Source: Sapria himalayana
Taxonomy: Eukaryota; Streptophyta; Magnoliopsida; Malpighiales; Rafflesiaceae
Length of the DNA: 64,000 nucleotides
Direction of reading: 5' to 3'
NCBI GenBank assembly: GCA_029783825.1
Contig: JAREIK010018690.1
Span: 1 to 64,000 of the forward strand
Of this stretch, positions 60,572-64,000 are shown in pieces. The notes under the pieces were generated by a model, which had not been told where the DNA came from, ran no database searches, and worked only from the letters and a program-made list of their open reading frames with translations. Position numbers and translations under genes: made by a program. Every line of letters begins with the position of its first letter. Position 1 is the first letter of the stretch.

Positions 60572-63500
60572 TTTTCATGATGCAAATATTATAAGATATA
60601 ATTTGCCCAAATATGACTTGTGCCAAATTATTTTGTTTGGATTTATCAAGGGGAAAGTACAATGGCTCTGAATATTGAACAAAATGAGGGTATTGAATCA
60701 TTTGCTTGTTGTGAAGAATCATCAAACAGATACCATAGAATGATCATTGAAGCTACTGGTGCTGGCTTCAATATAAATTACATGGATGAATCACCTAATC
60801 CCAAAGCTTAGAAATTTTAAGAAATGCTTAAAGCTACAGTTAAAGAGTTGTGGCCTGATTGTAAAACAAATTTGCAATTGTCACTTGAGGCTCGACTAAT
60901 GACCATTAAGTCAGAAAATCATATGTCTGAGAAATTATTTGATCAGGTGACAGAATTGATGAAGGAGATTGTTTCGGATAATAATTTGATCACTAACAAC
61001 TTTTACAACACTAAGAAGTTACTACGAGGAATGGGTCTTCCAGTGGAAAAAATTGATTGTTGTTTAAATGGATACATGTTATATTTGGGTGGTGATAGTG
61101 ATTTAATTAGCTGTATGTTTTGTGACCATCCGCAATTTAGGAAGGCACCTCATGTTGTAGATACGCAACAAAAATTGAAGGTTGTATTTAAGAAGATGTA
61201 TTTTTTATTAATTCATCGATTATAGAGATTATATGCTTCAAATACTACTGCAAATGAAATTAGGTGGCATTCCTAGCATGAGGTTGAAGAAGGGGTAACA
61301 TGTCATCCATCTGATTCACCTGCTTGGAAGCATTTTTATTATATACATCAAGATTTTGCAGCAAAATGTCGAAATGTGAGATTGGGTCTCTACAATAATG
61401 GATTTCAACCATTTGGGCAATCTGGACAATAGTATTCATCATGGCCAGTGATAGTGAGCCTTATAACTTGCCTCCATGGTTGTGTTTGAAGGAGCAATAT
61501 ATTTTTTGTCAATATTAGTTCCAATGGCAAAAAATTCGAAAGACATGTTGAATGTTTCTTATAGCATCTTATTGCAGAGTTAAATCATTAATGGGATGTT
61601 AGCGTGAATACGTATAATATCTCAAAGAAGCAAAATTTCATTATGCGGGCAGCCCTTATGTGGATGGTAAGTGACTTTCCTACATATTCAATGTTGATTG
61701 TGTGGAGTACTGTAGGACGATTCACATGCCCGTATTGCATGAAAAATTCTGATGCATTTACCCTCAAATTTAGTAGTAAATAATCATAGTTTGATAACCA
61801 TCGTAAGTTTCTACCTACATATAATTCATTTAGAAGAAATAGAACTGCATTTCGAAAGAATAAACTTCTGATGACAGCTACACCAGTAGTTCATCCAGGA
61901 GATGCTATTATAACAGAGATTCATAGTTTGAGTTTGAAGAAGGTAACTGAAGAAGATGCTACTAGAAGTAATGGACCAATAGGTAATTTATTTGGCTGGA
62001 GGAAACGTAGTATATTTTGGGGCTTGCCTTGTTGGAAGTCCAATTTAATTCATCATAACTTAGATGTAATGCATATTGAAAAAAATATTTTTGACAATAT
62101 TTTTAACACTATCCTTAATGTAGATGGAAAAATAAAAGACACTTTAAAATCAAGACAATAGCTGAATGATTACTATCGGCATCATAAATTGAAACTGAAT
62201 GAGGAAACAAAAAAATTTTCTAAAGCTTGCTACACACTTGATAAGAAGGCAAGACAAATATTATGTGAATGAGTTAAATATTTTAAATTCCCTGATGGAT
62301 ATGTGTCAAATATGGGTAGATGCATGGATATGAAGAATCTTATGTTATTTGGAATGAAAAGTCATGAATGTCATGTATTTATGCAGAGATTAATACCAAT
62401 TGCATTCCATGAATTACTTCCACTAAGTGTTTGGAAGGTCCTTAAAGAACTTAGTTTGTTTTTCAAATAGCTAACAGCAACCACAATCAAAATAAATGAC
62501 ATGGTGAGGCTGGAGAATGACATTCAACTTATTATTTGTAAGCTTGAACGGATTTTCCTACTGAGTTTTTTTGACTCAATGGAGCATTTGCCAGTCCATT
62601 TGGCATATGAAGCAAGGATTGTAGGGCCAATGAAATTCAGGTGGATGAATCCTTTTAAGCGGTAAATACATATAATTTACTGTGTTTTATGATTTCGTAC
62701 TTTAAGTTATATTGTAATTTAACCAAATTGAAACCTAACATTGTGGTTGTAGGTATCTTCATAAGTTGAAATTGAATGTTAGAAACAAGGAAAAAGTTTA
62801 AGGTTCAATTTGCATGCATATTTAGTAGAAGAAGCATTATCATTTTGTTCTTATTATTTTGAGGATCATGTCAATACAAAGAATAGAAATGTGCTGCTGA
62901 ATTATGAAGGTCATGTGATGGTAGAAGATGATTATGTAGACAAACTATCTTACTTCTAGTACACTGTAAGAGCATTTGGAAGAGAAATGAAAAGATGTAT
63001 GATAGATGAAAAGTACAAAGCAACCGAAGCTAAGTTTTACTTAATTGTTATGAGGTTGCACCATACATTGAGTATGTATACACAAAATGATTACAGGTTT
63101 AATCATAGTTAATTTTATCTTTAATAGGAATTATTAAAAATTAATATATTTTTTTTCTCTTTTTATATTTGTGCAGTATTTATGTTGAGCAGTTAAAATA
63201 TTGACAACCAGCAATTTCCAGCAATGATGTCGATTATATGCTAAAAAATTAAATTTGCGAATTGGTTCAAAAATAATGTGAGAATTATTAAGTTTTAAAT
63301 TTTGAATTATTTAATTTATTATTTCTTTATTTGTTAATATCAATTTTTTAATTTATGTCACATGCAATCGATCCTTCAAATGGAGATTCAAATATTTTAT
63401 TCAGAATCTAAGTAAATGCCCGTTTAGATATGTGAGAACCTATCATGGGTATTTTGTTAATAGATATAAATTTCAGACAAACAGGCATGGTTCTTCTAAA

Positions 63501-64000
63501 ATAATATGAATAGTGATGTATGCATAAAAGGCGTAGGATATAGTGCAGGTGAGATTGATTATTACGATCAACTCAAAGAAGTTATTGAGTTGGAGTATCC
63601 TGGACTCGAAAATAATAGGATTGTATTATTTAAGTATGAGTGGTTTGATCCTACACGAAATGTGGGCACAAAGATTCATTCGGATTATAAGCTAGTGGAT
63701 GTTAACTATAAATGTATGAATAATCGATATGAGCCATTTATTATGGTAGTTCAAGTCGCTCAAGTATATTTTTATACATATCCAAGTTTATCTCGTGATA
63801 AGAGTGATTTGTGGGCGATTTGCAAAATCAAAGCACGATCAAAATTTGAAGTACCAATATCGCAAGAAAGAAGTGTAGACTTAGATATTTCACCGGCATT
63901 CCAGGAAAATGACATAAATAATATTGAACTTGTGAATGTAGATGAAGATCCAAAAAATTTATGTGACTCAAATGGTGACATAATAGAAATTGAAGATGAT
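60572..64000 (+). pseudogene. TNP2-type CACTA transposase pseudogene, 5'-truncated, runs off window
   Basis: A homologue of the pseudogene at 49972-46330 in opposite orientation. It starts within the sequence after the transposase-associated domain (PNYFVWIYQGEST near 60620), so the first roughly 60 codons are replaced by the TCTA array. Then come PNPKA, RGMGLPVEKIDCCLNG, CRNVRLGLYNNGFQPFG (61370), AALMWMVSDFPTYSML (61650), CWKSNLIHHNLDVMHIEKNI (62030), a DUF4218 block MVRLENDIQLIICKLERIFL...FFDSMEHLPVHLAYEAR (62500-62610) and a DUF4216 block (EIDYYDQLKEVIELEYPGLE, 63550). Stops and frameshifts throughout indicate a dead copy. The Transposase_24 partner should lie right of the window. Confidence 0.9.

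Overview
The window looks like repeat-dense plant nuclear heterochromatin. It contains no gene that I judge intact. The evidence is the CACTA (En/Spm) DNA transposon remains (TNP2 and Transposase_24 proteins, terminal repeats of the CACTACAAGAAAA type), one Ty1/copia LTR retrotransposon, and broken, intron-containing copies of typical plant genes (SmF, ARF, apyrase, enolase, ASPM, PMT-type methyltransferase, PPR, KIN-12). The species cannot be named from this. The sequence is strongly AT-rich apart from a few GGC/GTA-rich blocks.

Layout, left half. 1-5186: 3' end of a CACTA element reading right. It holds a Transposase_24 pseudogene, three tandem 0.9-1.4 kb units (each with a GC-rich trinucleotide block, a GTATATAC palindromic block and a methyltransferase exon remnant), subterminal repeats and a decayed terminus. 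5187-7900: an AT-rich satellite of roughly 550 bp period. 8460-9258: a separate element with GGTCGGTAA repeats. 9300-10456: captured SmF and kinesin pieces running into a second CACTA 3' terminus. 10457-16157: a 5.7 kb degenerate TCTA array. 16158-18100: an inverted CACTA 3' end. 18290-22029: more of the 550 bp satellite and a captured ARF fragment. 22030-29382: a second, 7.35 kb TCTA array.

Layout, right half. 29383-43883: a 14.5 kb transposase-less composite bounded by inverted CACTA termini. Its left part carries methyltransferase, enolase, apyrase and ASPM fragments on the minus strand. Its right part carries PPR, methyltransferase, SmF and kinesin fragments on the plus strand. 43884-59004: a degraded autonomous-type CACTA element on the minus strand (5' terminus at 59004, TNP2 at 49972-46330, Transposase_24 tail near 44.1 kb), with a 4.8 kb copia element inserted at 51896-56693. 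59005-60570: a third TCTA array. 60572-64000: a second TNP2 pseudogene on the plus strand, cut at its 5' end by the array and running off the window.

Two patterns stand out. First, TCTA arrays begin or end exactly on the outer edge of CACTA termini at four of their six boundaries, always with TCTA on the plus strand. Second, every captured gene fragment I could identify reads toward the nearest CACTA terminus, which suggests modular 3' ends that collect host sequence. The genes do not work together as a pathway; they are passengers and relics of transposons.
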